Positions 43,204 through 56,964 of a stretch of DNA of 64,000 nt are shown here, one piece after another (position 1 is the stretch's first letter; each line of letters starts with the position of its first letter). This DNA comes from Nageia nagi (taxonomy: Eukaryota; Pinophyta), in assembly GCA_050084985.1 (NCBI GenBank), contig JBITNC010000001.1, forward strand, positions 21,080,001-21,144,000, given 5' to 3'. Below the pieces are notes generated by a model, which did no database searches, was not told where the DNA came from, and saw only the letters and a program-made list of their open reading frames with translations. A program made the translations under genes and the position numbers.

Positions 43204-44459
43204 AATTATGAACTATAAATCATCACAAATATGCCAAGCCAACATTTATATTCATTTGATATATATTAAAAATATGTGTTGATCAATAGTAAAAAGAGCA
43301 TATGCATATATAAAGCACTCACATATGGATAACTAAATAGTGCCAAAAAATGCATATTGATTCCTCACATAGTGATAATAGAAATAAAAAAATTTACTAT
43401 GAGTTCCTCATATAGATTGAATTAACCATGAAGATGTACATTTAAGATCAACACTATACATCAAAATATCCTCCTAAGGATGAAGTTGTCATCACAAACA
43501 TGAATTCAACATAAGAATTCATCTTTCAATCTAGTCATACATCATGGTATTATTACTCTTGTAACCTATTCTCATTCCTTTATCCATATAGGACCACCTC
43601 TCTAAGTTCTCCATTGGGCATTCAGAATTGTCCACTTTGCTAACTTCTTTTTTGTACTGGATGTGACTAAACTCATATTCTTGCCTACTGAACATTTATC
43701 AATCTTTCCTAAATCATGGTGCATAAGAGTAAGTACCTCATTTTTCCATACTATTCAAATGGAAATAACCATGTTTGTAAGATGAAAAAATATTCCTTGC
43801 ACCAAAATATTCATACTCAATCCATCTTGCTTCTCTTCCTTTTCTTGTGTTAATTCCTAATAGGTTTGGCAAACCAATACTAGGGCCTATGTGTACTATA
43901 CCTCATGTTATATTAACTCTATCATCACCCTTAAAAACACAAAAAAAATATGGAATTGTACATTCTAGAAGTGTGTATGTTGAATAAATGAACAAAATCA
44001 CCAAAAATAAAGTAAATTTGCTAGATAGAGCAACATCGCCAAACTATCAATTTATATAATGGAAAATTTATAGTAAAAAAGATGGAGAATTAAAGACTAA
44101 CTATGCATTGTTATACAATATTATAATGGTATTGAAAATATATTTCTAATAGTGTATGATAATAAATAAAAGTATATATAAATATCTAATGATTCTTGTG
44201 GATGTAAAACATTTTCTCTAATACATTCATAATAATTTCACAATAGAAATACCTTGCAAAGAATGGGATGTCACCATGGAAATTATTAATGAAAGTATAT
44301 ATTCTATATATACTATTGTAAAGGTATTAAAAAAATATTTCTAATAGTGTATGATAATTTTCAAATGGATCATTAAAACTCTAGTGAATTTTTGATGATA
44401 TTAGACCCTATCATTTATAATTATGAAAATGATAGAATGATATTCTCACAAAAACTAGC
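43204..44459. other. No recognisable gene
   Basis: AT-rich sequence. Minus-strand translation of about 43560-43900 is less low-complexity than its surroundings, but I recognise no family and it is broken by stops. No LTR end follows the palindrome. Confidence 0.4.
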
Positions 44460-44903
44460 TACTATGTAGGAAATTATTAAAATAAGTATGAAATATTATA
44501 TATAACTAGAAAGGTATTAAAACTATATTTCCAATGAGCCAATACCCATAAAATTTAAGCTCCTTAAACATATTTATAAGCCCCAAAATATAATGGATAT
44601 TTTTTATAGAAATTTTAGAATACGCCCACAAAAATCACATACCAACTTGACAAATGATTTTATCTATTGCATACTATGAAAATTAATTATAGAATGTTAT
44701 AAATCATATTTGTTTACTCTATTATACCCTAATACAAATATTTTTAAGTTTTTACATGAAGAATAACAAAAAATCTACAATTGTTACAAACTAAAATATT
44801 TTTACAGTAACATATTATTTTATAATACAATTACAAAATGAGGGATTTTTATTTTTTATTTTTTGGACTTAGAAATAACATATAGGCATAACATATTCTA
44901 ACA
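44460..44903 (-). repeat. Copia LTR remnant (left limit uncertain)
   Basis: The minus-strand LTR begins at 44903 with TGTTAGAATATG directly after a polypurine tract (CATCAAGGGGAAGAA, 44904-44918). The far end was not found, so the lower coordinate is a guess. Confidence 0.5.
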
Positions 44904-44918
44904 TTCTTCCCCTTGATG

Positions 44919-45045
44919 TTGATAGGGTTCAAAATTGATTTTCTTAGCTTCAAAAATTGAGCTTTAACCACATCTTTAGTAAATATATCGACTAACTTAT
45001 CAGGGGTGTTGCAATATCTCAATTAAACCTCTTTCTTTTCCATAA
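44919..45045 (-). pseudogene. Copia pol C-terminus remnant
   Basis: Minus-strand translation gives NTPDKLVDIFTKDVVKAQFL, then KLRKSILNPINIKGKN, the last 35 or so residues of a copia RNase H region (QLADIFTK-L---F--LR--LG). It ends beside the polypurine tract. Upstream pol is missing: the sequence changes to unrelated tandem repeats at about 45050. Confidence 0.82.
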
Positions 45046-45049
45046 TATA

Positions 45050-45530
45050 TTTAGTAAATACTTTACATAATTTTATGGTTTATAATAATTGCATGATACA
45101 CACAAAAATATATTTTTAAAAAGGGCTCTAAGATATGTATGTAAAATATGGAAGAATACTCAAGACTTGGGAATTTGATAAGATGCATGATATAATTTTT
45201 TAATATGTAATGAATGCAAGATATACATAAAATGGGTTTTGTAAAAAAATATCCTATGTATGTATGCAAAATATGGAAGAATATATAAGGCTCAAAAATG
45301 GATTAATAACATCCATGAAGCAAACATAATTTTATGGTCTGTATTAATTGTAAAATACACAAAAAATGAGTTTTTTGAAAAGGCCTTAACACATGTAAGA
45401 AAAATGTAGAAGAATACACAATGCTCAAGAATTTTTTGACAAGATAAATTATTCAATTCATAGTTTCATGGTCTATAATGATTACTAGATACACATAAAA
45501 TGGATTTTTTAAAAACTACCCTAGAGACTT
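45050..45530. repeat. Degenerate tandem repeat, about 130 bp, four copies
   Basis: Blocks near 45065, 45188, 45325 and 45455 each carry ACATAA-TTTATGGT-TATAAT, then GATACACA-AAAA, then TATGTA-GAAAATATGGAAGAATA and CTCAAGA. Similar sequence (CATAATTTCATAG-CTACAAT, GTATAAAATAGGTTTT) recurs at 62470-62900. Confidence 0.65.
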
Positions 45531-46999
45531 TTATTTTAAATGGAATTGCTAGGTGTTAAGTTCTATTTTTGTAAAATATGGAAGAATTCAAGGAATGATA
45601 ATTGTTTGAAAATATTACATGCAAAAATATAGAATAATACTTACTAACACCTTTTCTTACCTTGCCTCATCTCTCCTTTATGTCCTCTCCTCTATAAAAA
45701 CATCAAAATGCTTATTCTTCTCTACCCCCTCACCTCAATAAATTTGAAAAACTAAAATGCTCAATAAATTTCCAAGTTAGTCACCTAACTTCCCAATGTG
45801 GTTCTTTTTTTGTTGACATTAAAGGGTAGTTTTAACCCACCTCCTTATGATTTATAATGGTAGTTTAAAATTTTCTAATGAAAACCACCACTAAAACCCA
45901 ATAGTGAGGCAATTTAAAATCACCTACTTAAAAATGCCCCAAATTTCTTACCCTTAAATCCCATTTTGGGTGTAGTGGGGCCTTTTTCAATATTAACATT
46001 AAGGTATGACTATATATTCCAAAATGGGTTGTCAAAGCTATTAAGAATGAGAAATACTATAAAGTGTTAGTTCAATATTATATTTATTTAGAGTCTCCCT
46101 ATAAATGCAAATTGTAGAGAGGTATAAAATTTTCCTCCCTTCTCATTACTTTAGTTTCAATCAAAATCTCTAGCTCTTTTATCATTTATAACATTTAGTG
46201 AACCTAAAAAAAATAAACATTGAATTTCATAAAAAGATCATGATTTCTAGGATGGAATTTATATCAATTTTTTGAACCTCCATTGGTTTCCCATCTTGAC
46301 TATATAAAATATCCCTTTGCTCAAATTTCTTGGATACATGACCAAATATTTTTTAATAGGAGTGTACCTATAGTGGTTAACCTATTTGCTAAATCAACAA
46401 GAGATTAAAATCCATGGGAATACATAAAGCTTCATATTACACCTAATGATACTGGTAGAGAATCTTTTGAGAAACTTAAGGATCATATACCAAAATCTAT
46501 GACCCATAAAATTTATGTTAACTTCTAATTACCATGATAGAAGGAATAGAAATGGTATTTAAATACACTCTTTCTTAATTATAAATACAAATTAGGTTAC
46601 AATTACCTCTTGCTATAATTACCATGTTAAAAAATATTAACATATGTTATAGTCATTATTTTCCCATATATATTCAATCCCATCATTTTTCATAGCTTGG
46701 GAAACCTACCTAAAACCAAAATATGTTCTTTTTCCAAGATCTTTTTATTAAGACCTCCCTCTTGGTAAATGGATTACACATCTTGGAGTTTCTAACCACT
46801 TATAATATTTCTTCTATGATATTAAATATTTTATTTACCTCTTTTAATGATACTTGATAAACCTATTCCATAAATACAATGCAATAGAATCTTAAATAAA
46901 ACAAAAATAACATTCATTCATAAAATTAACTTTTATATTTATCCTAGAAAATCTTTAATGATGGATCTTTGAAATAAGATAAACAATACTACTATTGTA
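45531..46999. other. No recognisable gene; possible LTR promoter at 46.1 kb
   Basis: AT-rich sequence. At 46090-46150 TATAAATGCAAATTG is followed by GAGAGGTATAAAATTTTCC and CTTCTCATTA, resembling the promoter of the LTR at 38.6-39.4 kb. No LTR ends could be placed. Confidence 0.35.
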
Positions 47000-47621
47000 G
47001 TATGCAATAAACCCATAATTCATTTTTTTACCCAGATAAACTATTCTACTACACTAAATATAGAGAAACTAATCACACAAAGTTAACATTAGCATATGAA
47101 GTGGTTCCTCTCAACTTGAGATTACATCCACTGTAAGTATTCCTTGAATCCATTACTCTCTAGTGAAAATATAGTAGTAGTATGTCTCTTTACATCAACA
47201 CCATGTTCTTAGTATGGTGTAACAACAATTACTTTCTATGTTTACACAACTCTTCACTAATTGCAAAATGCTCACAAAGATAAACTATCTATGAGAATGC
47301 TCTACCAACATTTCTCCATGATCTCCATAAGTATTCTCTACTAACTCTATTCCTAAAACCATTGCTTTATTTCCTCTACAACAAAATTCATTAATGCACT
47401 TTCCAATGCATGGTTGTCTTATATAGAGTTTAAAGCTATGGGTAGCTAGAGGATAATAGTACATTCTTCCTTTTATCTATAAAGTATACTTTCCACTTTA
47501 TGGAGAAGTGAATTTTAATCTTTTCTTTGATTTTGGTACCTACAATATTATAATTTCTTTTTTGTATTTAAATAACATACAAGAACTAAATATTACCAAG
47601 TTTACATTACACATTCCAACA
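47000..47621 (-). repeat. Copia-type LTR remnant with polypurine tract
   Basis: The minus-strand LTR starts at 47621 with TGTTGGAATGTGTAATG directly after the polypurine tract TAAGGGGGAG (47622-47631). The sequence is related in style to the LTR at 38920-39370 (TGTTAGAATTTGTAATG after TAATGGGGAG). The lower end is estimated. A decayed 3' internal region lies at 47632-47900. Confidence 0.6.
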
Positions 47622-47945
47622 CTCCCCCTTAATGTATACTTGGCAATATTGAAAATAATTGTTACAATTTGAATTTTCTTCTTTCAACTAGAGTTAAGAA
47701 TCAAAATACAATGTTTTTACTTTTACAATGAGAGTAATGGTCATATACAAATACATTACATCATGTGCAATTCTTCAAAGAGGATATAGTTGAAAAAAGA
47801 CTACTGATTTTTATAATAGTTGCCAATTGCACCATAAAGGCTACCAAATGCAAATCCAAGAATTGCCAATGTGAGCTTGCATATCTATAGTAAGCAAAAA
47901 ACATAAAGGATTATGCAATTATGAAGAGTATTTGTTAGTGCAAAT

Positions 47946-47949
<4 letters not shown>

Positions 47950-48018
<69 letters not shown>

Positions 48019-48037
48019 TATATATATTATATATAAA

Positions 48038-48068
<31 letters not shown>

Positions 48069-48077
48069 TGTAGTATG

Positions 48078-48110
<33 letters not shown>
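47950..48110. repeat. Compound microsatellite (TA)n then (TATG)n
   Basis: Near-continuous TA repeats from 47950 to about 48037 with a few single-base slips, followed by TATG repeats to 48109 with one interruption near 48071. Confidence 0.97.
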
Positions 48111-48625
48111 GATTAATTGTTACATATAATTTTGTAAAATAAAAAAATAATTCTTACAAATTCATGACATACAAGTCCATAATAAATAACTAAATATAAC
48201 AGTATTGCACATTAGAATGCATAAGTAATAACAAATATGTGCATAATTGAATAATAACTTGTTCAATATGAGAAGTTATAAGTTACCCTCATAACTTCTT
48301 TTAAATTCACTTTAGTGAATGCAATTTTAATAATGAATAGTCAAACTATTTAGTCTACTCCAATAGATTCAAAATAAATAAACATGCATTAATAAAATCC
48401 ATATGAGCAACATAAACTCATACAAAATTTATATGTATCAATATTCAAAGGAATTTATAATGTAAATGAATAAATTGATAAATTTTATATGAGTAGAAAC
48501 TTGCATAATTTATATGCACCATAACCTAACAAGAATTTAAAAATTGTTCAACAAATAAAAAATCAGGCTTTTTAAAATAATAAGACATAATATTCAAATG
48601 AAATAAAGTTATCATCATAATAATA
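48111..48625. other. No recognisable gene
   Basis: Very AT-rich sequence without ORF, array or terminal repeat. Confidence 0.45.
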
Positions 48626-48704
48626 TTCACTCACTCTTCTTATATTATATTATATCTAACATAATGTATATATCTAGCTCTTCTTATATTGTAGATCATT
48701 TTTA

Positions 48705-49027
48705 TCTTTTGCACACTTTATAATTCATCATATTCAATGTTGTTAACGATGTGCTTCTTCTAGGTTGTTAACAATGTGCATTTTGAGGATCAAGGATTTC
48801 AAATTTTGATTACAAAGGTTATTGATCTATACATATGAAAATCCAGTGCAAGCTCACCTTCTATCCAATCCCAATTCTCTAAATATCCACTAATATTTGC
48901 TTTTGAGGATTGCAAATACACTTCATATCAAGTGCATGCCTTTCATGTGTATTTGTTGTATCTGATATAGTGTACATATCTAGCTCCTCTTATATTGTAG
49001 ATAATTTTATTTATTGTATATATTCAT
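48705..49027. repeat. Long direct repeat, left copy
   Basis: Matches 53518-53845 in order: TTTTATCTTTT-CACT, AATG-TGTTAA-GATGTGCTTCT, TTTTGAGGAT, AAAGGTT-TTGATC, CATATGAA-ATCCA-TGCAAGCTCACCT, CACTTCATAT-A-GTGCATG and GTACATATCTAGCTC. The copies are about 4.8 kb apart. They may be LTRs of an old element, but no TG/CA ends, PBS or PPT could be defined. Confidence 0.65.
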
Positions 49028-49457
49028 AATTTACACAATTTAGGGTTTACATTTTGGTGAAATTGACTAATCCTACAAAACCTATGATGTTTATTTTAAG
49101 GCATTATTTTTTTTGAGGAGTCTTGCATTAGAAACCCTTGTTTTTCTTTTCTTTTTGGTTGAGTTAATTTTCTTCAAAATTTAGAAAATTTTATTGCTTT
49201 GAAATATATATATACATATATTATATCTAACATAATGTATATATCTAGCTCTTCTTATATTGTAGATCATTTTATTTATTATATATTCATATTTTACAAA
49301 AATTAGGGTTTACATTTTGGTGAACCTGATTGATCCTACAAACCCTAGAATTTTTATATTAAGGAATTATTTTTCCTGAGGAGTCTTGTATTAGAAACCC
49401 TTAGTTTTGTTTTCTTTTTACTTGAGTTAATTTTCTCCAAAATTCAAAAAAATTTAT
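48958..49457. repeat. Two-copy tandem repeat, about 255 bp
   Basis: Copies at about 48958-49197 and 49217-49457 share ATATCTAGCTC-TCTTATATTGTAGAT, TTAGGGTTTACATTTTGGTGAA, AGGAGTCTTG-ATTAGAAACCCTT and TTGAGTTAATTTTCT. The sequence ATCTAGCTCTTCTTATATTGTAG also occurs at about 48670, giving a third partial copy. Confidence 0.8.
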
Positions 49458-50040
49458 TACTTATATGTATGTATATATATATACATACTACTTGAAAAAT
49501 ATCACTATAGAAAATACTAATTTTTGGAGGTCATTTTATTCAATTTGGTGGGATCTAGCATTAGAGAAATTTGTCCAAACTATAAACTATAAACAAAGTT
49601 TTCTACATTTTCTAGGTCTAAATTTGCATATTTTGATTAATTATAGAAATTTTTTGGTAAAAAATGTCATATTAAAAAATAGTAAATTTTAAAAATATTT
49701 TGTAACTATTTGGTGACTTGTTTCATGATAAAAACTTGCAAAAACTATAATTCATCATAGTAAACAACTTTTTGAGTTTAATTTAGGCTTATTGCATGCA
49801 TTTTTATCAAGATCTCTAAATATTTTCAAATAAAACATTTTTACATAAAAAACTAAATTTTGAATGTTATTTTCTTGAATTTTGAAGGTTGTTTTATTGA
49901 ATTTTAAAAATTCTAGCATCATAAAAACTTGTCTCATATCATAGATATACATTCTATCACTTTATTTTCAATTTTTTATGGTGTGAAAGTGCTTATTTTA
50001 TCATATTTATTAAATGTTTTGTGCAAAGCTCTAGATCTTA
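49458..50040. other. No recognisable gene
   Basis: AT-rich sequence between the tandem repeat and the broken ORF at 50050. Short frames on both strands have low-complexity composition. Confidence 0.4.
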
Positions 50041-51060
50041 CATTTTAGCATGGATATTACATCTAAAAGTGATTTCCTTGAATATTTGAATAAGATAAGT
50101 GATTTATTTGCATATTATCTTAAAAAAGATATGCCTAAGGATATGGATGTGCAAAATAATAATCTAAAAAATCTTATGATGAAATTAGTTTATCAAATTC
50201 ATGTTTAGCTACTGCAAATGATGATGATGTGCCAAATGATGTATCAATTATAGAAAATCAAGTGCATCATAATGATAGTGATGATGATTATATGGATAAA
50301 ATTAATTATGATGAATTTTAAAACTTGAATCTATAGATAAGTTTGAGATGTATGATATTGCATTTAAAAAAAATTCACCTTAAGATCAACTCAGAAAAAT
50401 TAAAGAGCATATATTAGCCAATCTTGCTTTGATATTAGATATTTATACTAATCTTGATTTAAAGAAAAAATATCATGCATTTATAAGGAAAGAATTAGAT
50501 ATATTACTAGAAGATCCATATGCAAGGAAATATTATGTGCAAAAATTTGAATAAGATAAAATACAAAAGCAACAATATAGTCAAAAACCTCAAACTAAAC
50601 TACAACTTAAATCTCATATTCAAACTCAACCTCAATAATCAAAACTAAAACATTATTAGAAAAAAGTAATACCTCAAGAAACCTTGAAACCATAGGACAT
50701 TCACATCATAAAAAAGCTAAATAGGGTGCCCTCATCATAAAATTTAATCCACCACCAAAAGTAGAAAATGAAAAATCTGATTAGCAAAGCATAGGGAAAG
50801 TTTTAGTTCAGTTAGATCTAGTTGAGCTTTAGTTATATAAATTTAGAAAGTAAAATGATTAATCTTCTAAAGAATATAAAGTTAAAATAAAAATTCTTTA
50901 TTATTTTATAGATGATATCAAAAGGTTTTTGGGTGATAAAATTAATTTCATTAATAGAATTAACTAATTAATAATCATAGCTCGCAATTATAAAACATTA
51001 GAGAGACTCAAAAAAGATTGCATTGCTAGTGGTGGTTTCACCACCCATTAGTTTGTTATA
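50041..51060 (+). pseudogene. Unidentified broken ORF, acidic and Gln-rich
   Basis: Starts MDITSKSDFLEYLNKISDLF at 50050. Further pieces are an Asp-rich stretch, LRKIKEHILANLALILDIYT, KKYHAFIRKELDILLEDPYA, a Gln/Lys/Pro-rich stretch and ARNYKTLERLKKDCIASGGF. Frameshifts and stops break it throughout. The composition (acidic, then basic and Gln-rich) would suit a gag-like structural protein of the element bounded by the repeats at 48.7 and 53.5 kb. I do not recognise the family and claim no function. Confidence 0.4.
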
Positions 51061-53517
51061 GTTTCTTATTATGTGTTTCATATAGGTTGCATATCATAAT
51101 TCATTCCCTTGTATGCATTTGGTTACCACGAAATTTTTTATGGAAATTTTAATCATGCTATCTTCATCCTTTCTATCATATTCTATTGCTTATTTTCTTT
51201 TTGCATCTTTTCATCCTCTTCATTTTATCAAGTCTTCTTCTTTCATCAAATATTTTTCCTATCTCTATCACTTATCAAGATTATCAATTTTCCATGCTAA
51301 TCAAATATCTCATATATAAGGTAGTCTTATGTCTAGTCACTACATCCCATATTAGTTACATTTCATGAAAAATATCAAAATAAATAAATAAGAGAAATCA
51401 AGAAAAAATGGATATAGTCTTAGCTATGGGTAGTATTAGTTTTAGTTGGGGGAATATAATTTTTAGTTGGAGGCATGATAGAAATTAGATGTCAAAAATT
51501 AAAAGGCAAAAATTTAGAATTCAAAATAATAAAGTGCAAAATTACCCATTTTTGGGCCATGCTAGTAAGTAAAAGTAAAGTATATCATTTCAAATGTTTT
51601 GATATTGGTATCAAGATATGTTATGATTCATGTTTATCATATAAAAGATCATTTTAGATAATTATTTGAAAATCAAAGTGCTAATGGCATGTAAAATTGT
51701 ATTCAAAGTGTTAGTACTATATATTCTTTATAATATTTGTTACAAAATTTATTATAATTAACAAATTAAGACCACTATTACTTCTTTTAATCTCTGGTAT
51801 GAAAAGTGAATGTTGGATATGCTATTCTTATGATTACTATTTCAAATATAATGCATGTTGTACTAATAAATATTAAAATTCAAAACCATTGTATTTTTGA
51901 AAATTGAGTATAATATAGTAGTATTGCATTGTATAGACACATGTATTTGGAATATTGAATATATGAATTGTAGTTACTCAGTGCCAATTGAATATGCTCT
52001 TTTTTTCAAACATTCAATTTTATCATTTTAATGTTGTTAACAATGTGATTAACACAAAATTATAGATTCTTTTAAATATCAATAATGCTCTCATGGTTTT
52101 AATACTTCAAAATGGTTACTATTATGCTGATATGACTTATACATAGACTAAAGATATAGGGTCAAATTAAAGCTTATACAAAATATATTATGTTATATAG
52201 AAATGTTCCTTCACAATTTTATGATGCAAAATATTATAAATTGTTGTTGATTGATTGCAATTAAATTTTGAAGATTTGATATTGCCATTTTCATGCTGTT
52301 AACAACATGTTTCTACTACAAATTCATACAAATTAGCCATACTACAAATCCTTGTATATCTATTTGAAACTACCATTATTTCATAAATATTCATTGTCAT
52401 GGGAATACTTAATAAAATTGTAAAAGATATAGTTACAAAATTTTGTGAAACTAAATATTTTCAATGATGTACTTTTACTTTGAAAATCAATAGAGTCAAT
52501 CAATGCAATAAGATCACATGTACTAAATTGATAAGTAAGGATAATAAATATTTTAATAGTGGGTACTTTTTTATGGAAGTTAAATGGAATTATCTGAATG
52601 ATAGATAAAAAAATTCAGTGTTATGCTAGTGAATATTTTAAGGCCATGGTCACTCTATGAGCAATATCTTTCACAAATTATAAGTTATTTCAAGCTTAGG
52701 ATATCAAAGGATCTCATTAGCTTGATAATCATAGTTCAATAGAACTATGTGTCTCAATGACCATAGTAACACAATGGATATTATATTTATTTCATCTTTA
52801 TTATTTAAATTGATTACTATTTCATGGAATATTATCTATGCAGGTATTATTTTAGATTGTTCACAAAAAGGTATTATTCGAGAGTGTAGGACCAAAATAG
52901 AGGTACTCTTCTCATATACAGATTTTGATTTCTAGCTTGATTCTCCAATGAAGCTAAAGAAATAGGAAATACAAGATTAAAAGGGGATATAATATATATC
53001 ATACTCAACATATCGATTGAAAAAGGGAAGTTCACTTTACTATTGAAAATTTTCTTCTCTTCTCTAAACTTCTTTAGATTATGCAATTTCAATGCTTTTT
53101 ATTTCACATCCAAAGAGGGGGAAAATGTAGACATCTAAAAATGATTTATTATTTATTTAATAAATCATATTTAGAATTCCTAAATGACTTATTGCAATAT
53201 TACAAATATCAAGATAAAGTGGATATTAAAATGCAATGCCATGTGTTATATTAAATACTATATTATTTATGATGGTTCATGTTTTAAAAGTATTTTGAAT
53301 ATAACAATGATTATATTATTGCTAGAGGTCAACCTTCACTCTTTTTCATGTCTTTACATGCTACATATGCGAGTGGGATAGGTTGACATCCATAGATCAA
53401 AACTCTTTCATATGATAAGATCTATGATATGTGGTTGTCTCCTGTAATCTTCATCAAGCAACAATGTCTCTAGATGCCACCTATTATGAAAAATTATTAT
53501 ATTGAGCTCTAAAATGT
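51061..53517. other. No recognisable gene
   Basis: AT-rich sequence. The several overlapping plus-strand frames at 51109-51368 are Phe/Ser/Ile low-complexity and occupy all three frames, so they are not convincing. A purine-rich GTTGGGGGAA near 51440 could be an old polypurine tract. Confidence 0.4.
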
Positions 53518-53845
53518 TTTATCTTTTCTACACTCCATAATTAATTATTTTCAATGATGTTAATGATGTGCTTCTCCAAGGCTATTAATGGTATATATCT
53601 TGAGGATTGAGGTTTTAGATTTTGGTGTCAAAGGTTGTTGATCCATGCATATGAAGATCCATTGCAAGCTCACCTCTGATTTGATCCCAATATTCTAAAG
53701 ATCCATTAAAATTTTCTTTTAGAGATTGCACATACACTTCATATTAGGTGCATGATTTTCATGTATATTTAGTATCTGATACAATGTACATATCTAGCTC
53801 TTGTTATATTACAGATCATTTTATTTATTATGTATATTCGTAAGA
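53518..53845. repeat. Long direct repeat, right copy
   Basis: Diverged partner of 48705-49027, same orientation. Confidence 0.65.
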
Positions 53846-56800
53846 GAGTTGAGAGAATTTTTCTTTGATTCCTATTTAGCTTTGCAATAATAACAGTCCA
53901 TATCTATGTTGAAAATACTAGATATCTTCATTTTTATCAAAGTGATCAAGTCCCAAAAGCATTAGTTTCTAACAAGACTCCCAAATAAGACTAAATCTTA
54001 TCTTAAGATTGATCATCATTTTCTTATTGAATCTATTTCAAAAAAAAAAAAGAGAAAACTTCCTTAACACATTCCAACTTTCTCAACAGAAATATAAGAC
54101 TATATATTTGTTGAATAAAGAATATTAAGTCATTTTTAATCAACAAAATATATTATTCTCATAAATAAATGTGAGTTATAATTTAATGTAGAAGATTAAC
54201 AAGTTTATAATCAAAGAAGTAGCTATCTTCAATGATTATAAAGGTTTATAATTAAAGGAGTGACTAGTTCCAATAATTATAGCACAAGGTAATCAATCTG
54301 ACAATGAAATTGTAACTCAACAATAGTATTCTAATATACCAACCAAAAATAAAGCTTGATACCTAACACTTTAGATTTTAAAGAACTAAATTTTTTTAGG
54401 ACATATCAAAGATTTTTAAAAAATAATAGTAGGTTTGTGAATAATATCTTTTGTAATAACTATAGAGGGATTATGTCATAAATACCTATAAATGTTGAAA
54501 ATATCTACCAAATAGACTTGTTTGAGAGAATTCTAACACTTGAGAATTGAGCAACTTAAATTTTTGTTTGATAAAGCAACTTAAAAAAATATGCTCTTCT
54601 TTTTCATTGACATCCATTGAATCATGGTTGATATGCTCAAATAAGTTGATAATCACCCTCTCAAAACTAAAACTAAATTGTTATAATTCTCTACTATTCA
54701 ATTATACATTGATCAGATTCAAATTCAAAGTCTTCTAAATTAGAAAAAAAAAATCTTGAAATTTCTTTATAAACTATTAATGGATATCCAATTAATGGAT
54801 GCTACCATATATCTTTTGTTATGAAGAAATAAAAAATTCATCTTCCAACAATATTTGCAGAGATTATACAATCAACTTTTTAATACCTTGCATTATGAAA
54901 GGTAAAATATAGACCAATATCATTCCTTTAGGTCTAATGTTTAAGTATTATAAGGAAGAATTTATAAATCTTATATTACTATTCTTAAAAATAGTCTTGC
55001 ATACTTGATGGTGACTAAGCAATCTTTGAACTCAAATTAATTTGATCATCTATATTAGAAATAAGTTTAATTTGAAGTTATACTATCATATATTATAGAC
55101 AAGTTACATAGTCCTCAAAGAGAATTTTCTATTTCCATAAATCATCACAATATCCATACATGAGAACTTTATGCATTTGCTTAAATATTTCAGAGAAATG
55201 GAAGTAGAGAGGAGTAATTATAAATAGTATTACAACTATTAGAAATAAAGTTTGTTGTTATCTTGAATGCACTAAGAAATCAAGCTTGGATAAAATAAAT
55301 GTTTGTTTGCATAGTACCATGCAATTAGACTTCAACCTTGTATTTGTTAGCTAGATCCATTTAAGGGTAGCTCAATTTAGATTCTACTAATGATACTGAT
55401 ATATAAAGGAAAAAAATTGGCTTAATCATAGCCAAACTTATTTAATATCAGTATCAAATAATGGAAATCAGATAGAAATCATGAAGGAATTTAGTCCAAG
55501 CTTCTTGAAATTCACAACAAGAAATGATTTACTCCTTAGATGTATTGGAATAATAATATACTAAGTAAGAAGATGAAGAGTCAAAATTATCAAATGACCT
55601 TCATTAAAAAAAAAATTCTTGACATTGCCTTTAATATCTTTATCTCAAAAGAAGCAAGTGACATAAAATTATCAAATTTACTTAAAGGTATATATAAAGG
55701 TTACAAAAAAAATATTTCATAAGAGTTAATCACAAATGTTTAAAACAAATCTATTTCAAAATAAGGATACAAAGGTTTGTCTAGGAATTATATGGATTTA
55801 GGAGTTATTTTGTACACAATAGAATGACTTGATCAATAGTCAAATCCATAATATACTATCTTTATTAATCATACAGAAAGGCTATAAAAATTGCATAATA
55901 TAATGCACTTTTTGATTAAAAAAATGTAATAATTTATAAATCAAATTTTTTAGCCTTTGTATATCTAATATAAATTTATCAAAAAGAGAAATAGATTATA
56001 TCTTTAAACCACCTCCTTTTGTTTAAAAAAAACTTCTTATAGGAGGGAAAATATTCATTGTTCAAATATCCTTTGAATAGTCTAACTTTGATAGAATAAA
56101 GAATTAGATCAAGTTAAAATTTGACCATAGATTTGATCACTTAAAGATCAATAATTCAAGAGTTTGATCAAAGTATCTTGGTCCACACAAAAAATGATCA
56201 TAAATATATAAAACAAACTTTTGATCATAATATTGATCAAGTAATATACAATTTTTGTTTCAAATATATTTATCATACATTTTGAAAACTCAAAAGGTCA
56301 TAAATTAATATTTATGGGGAATTATTAAGAATAAATTATAGTTTTGAATACCCATGTCAATGTTTTTCAATTTATGAAAATTTTAACAAATTCTGAAAAA
56401 GTTAAAAATTTTACTAATTTTTTGTATGGGCTAGCCAAAAAATAAGAAATCTACTTTTCCAAAAAAGTATAAAAGTGTTTTATATAAAAATGATCATCTC
56501 AATGAGAGAATCAAAATGGATCAAACTATAAAAGAGTCATAAAAAATTGATATTTTGGCCATTTGTAACCCAAAATGGAGGATTTTGAAAAATTAACTTT
56601 TGATCATTTTTCTAGAAAATGATAAAATGAAGTTAGAATTTTTTTTGTAAATTTTCTCATAATAAAAGAGGTGTAAGAAATCTATAGACCAAATTTCATA
56701 TTTTTAAAAGTGATTTTGAATATTCTATGAATTATTTATTATCCTTTTTGACCAAAATGAGGCTCCAAAATAGTGTAATCATAAATCAAAATATCTTTTG

Positions 56801-56877
56801 AATTTTGGCTTAGATTAAGTTTGATACTTTTTAGTTGGATTTTAAATAAAAAAGTATATTTTTTAAAAAAATAATTT
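53846..56877. other. No recognisable gene
   Basis: Three kilobases of very AT-rich sequence with no long ORF, tandem array or element boundary that I can defend. GATCAT and TTTTGATCA motifs are frequent near 56150-56600. Confidence 0.45.
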
Positions 56878-56964
56878 AATATGGCCCATTTCTACTGCAT
56901 AAGACCCATTTCTATTGCATAAGTCTTATGTGGATCGCATAAGGTACATTTTGATCGCATAAGG
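56878..56964 (+). repeat. 20-bp phased array, left part
   Basis: Units start at 56898, 56918, 56938 and 56958, each with CATAAG followed by 14 variable bases, for example CATAAGACCCATTTCTATTG. A partial unit precedes. The copia element interrupts the last unit after CATAAGG. The array continues beyond the element at 61601. Confidence 0.92.

Noticed and set aside
43560-43900. Possible minus-strand host exon
   Set aside because: Composition is less AT-biased than its surroundings, but stops occur in all frames and no motif is recognisable.
47950-48110. Origin or matrix-attachment element
   Set aside because: Simple TA and TATG microsatellite. Nothing beyond composition supports a function.
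51109-51368. Three overlapping plus-strand frames rich in Phe, Ser and Ile
   Set aside because: All frames are open because of T-rich composition. No family similarity or gene structure.
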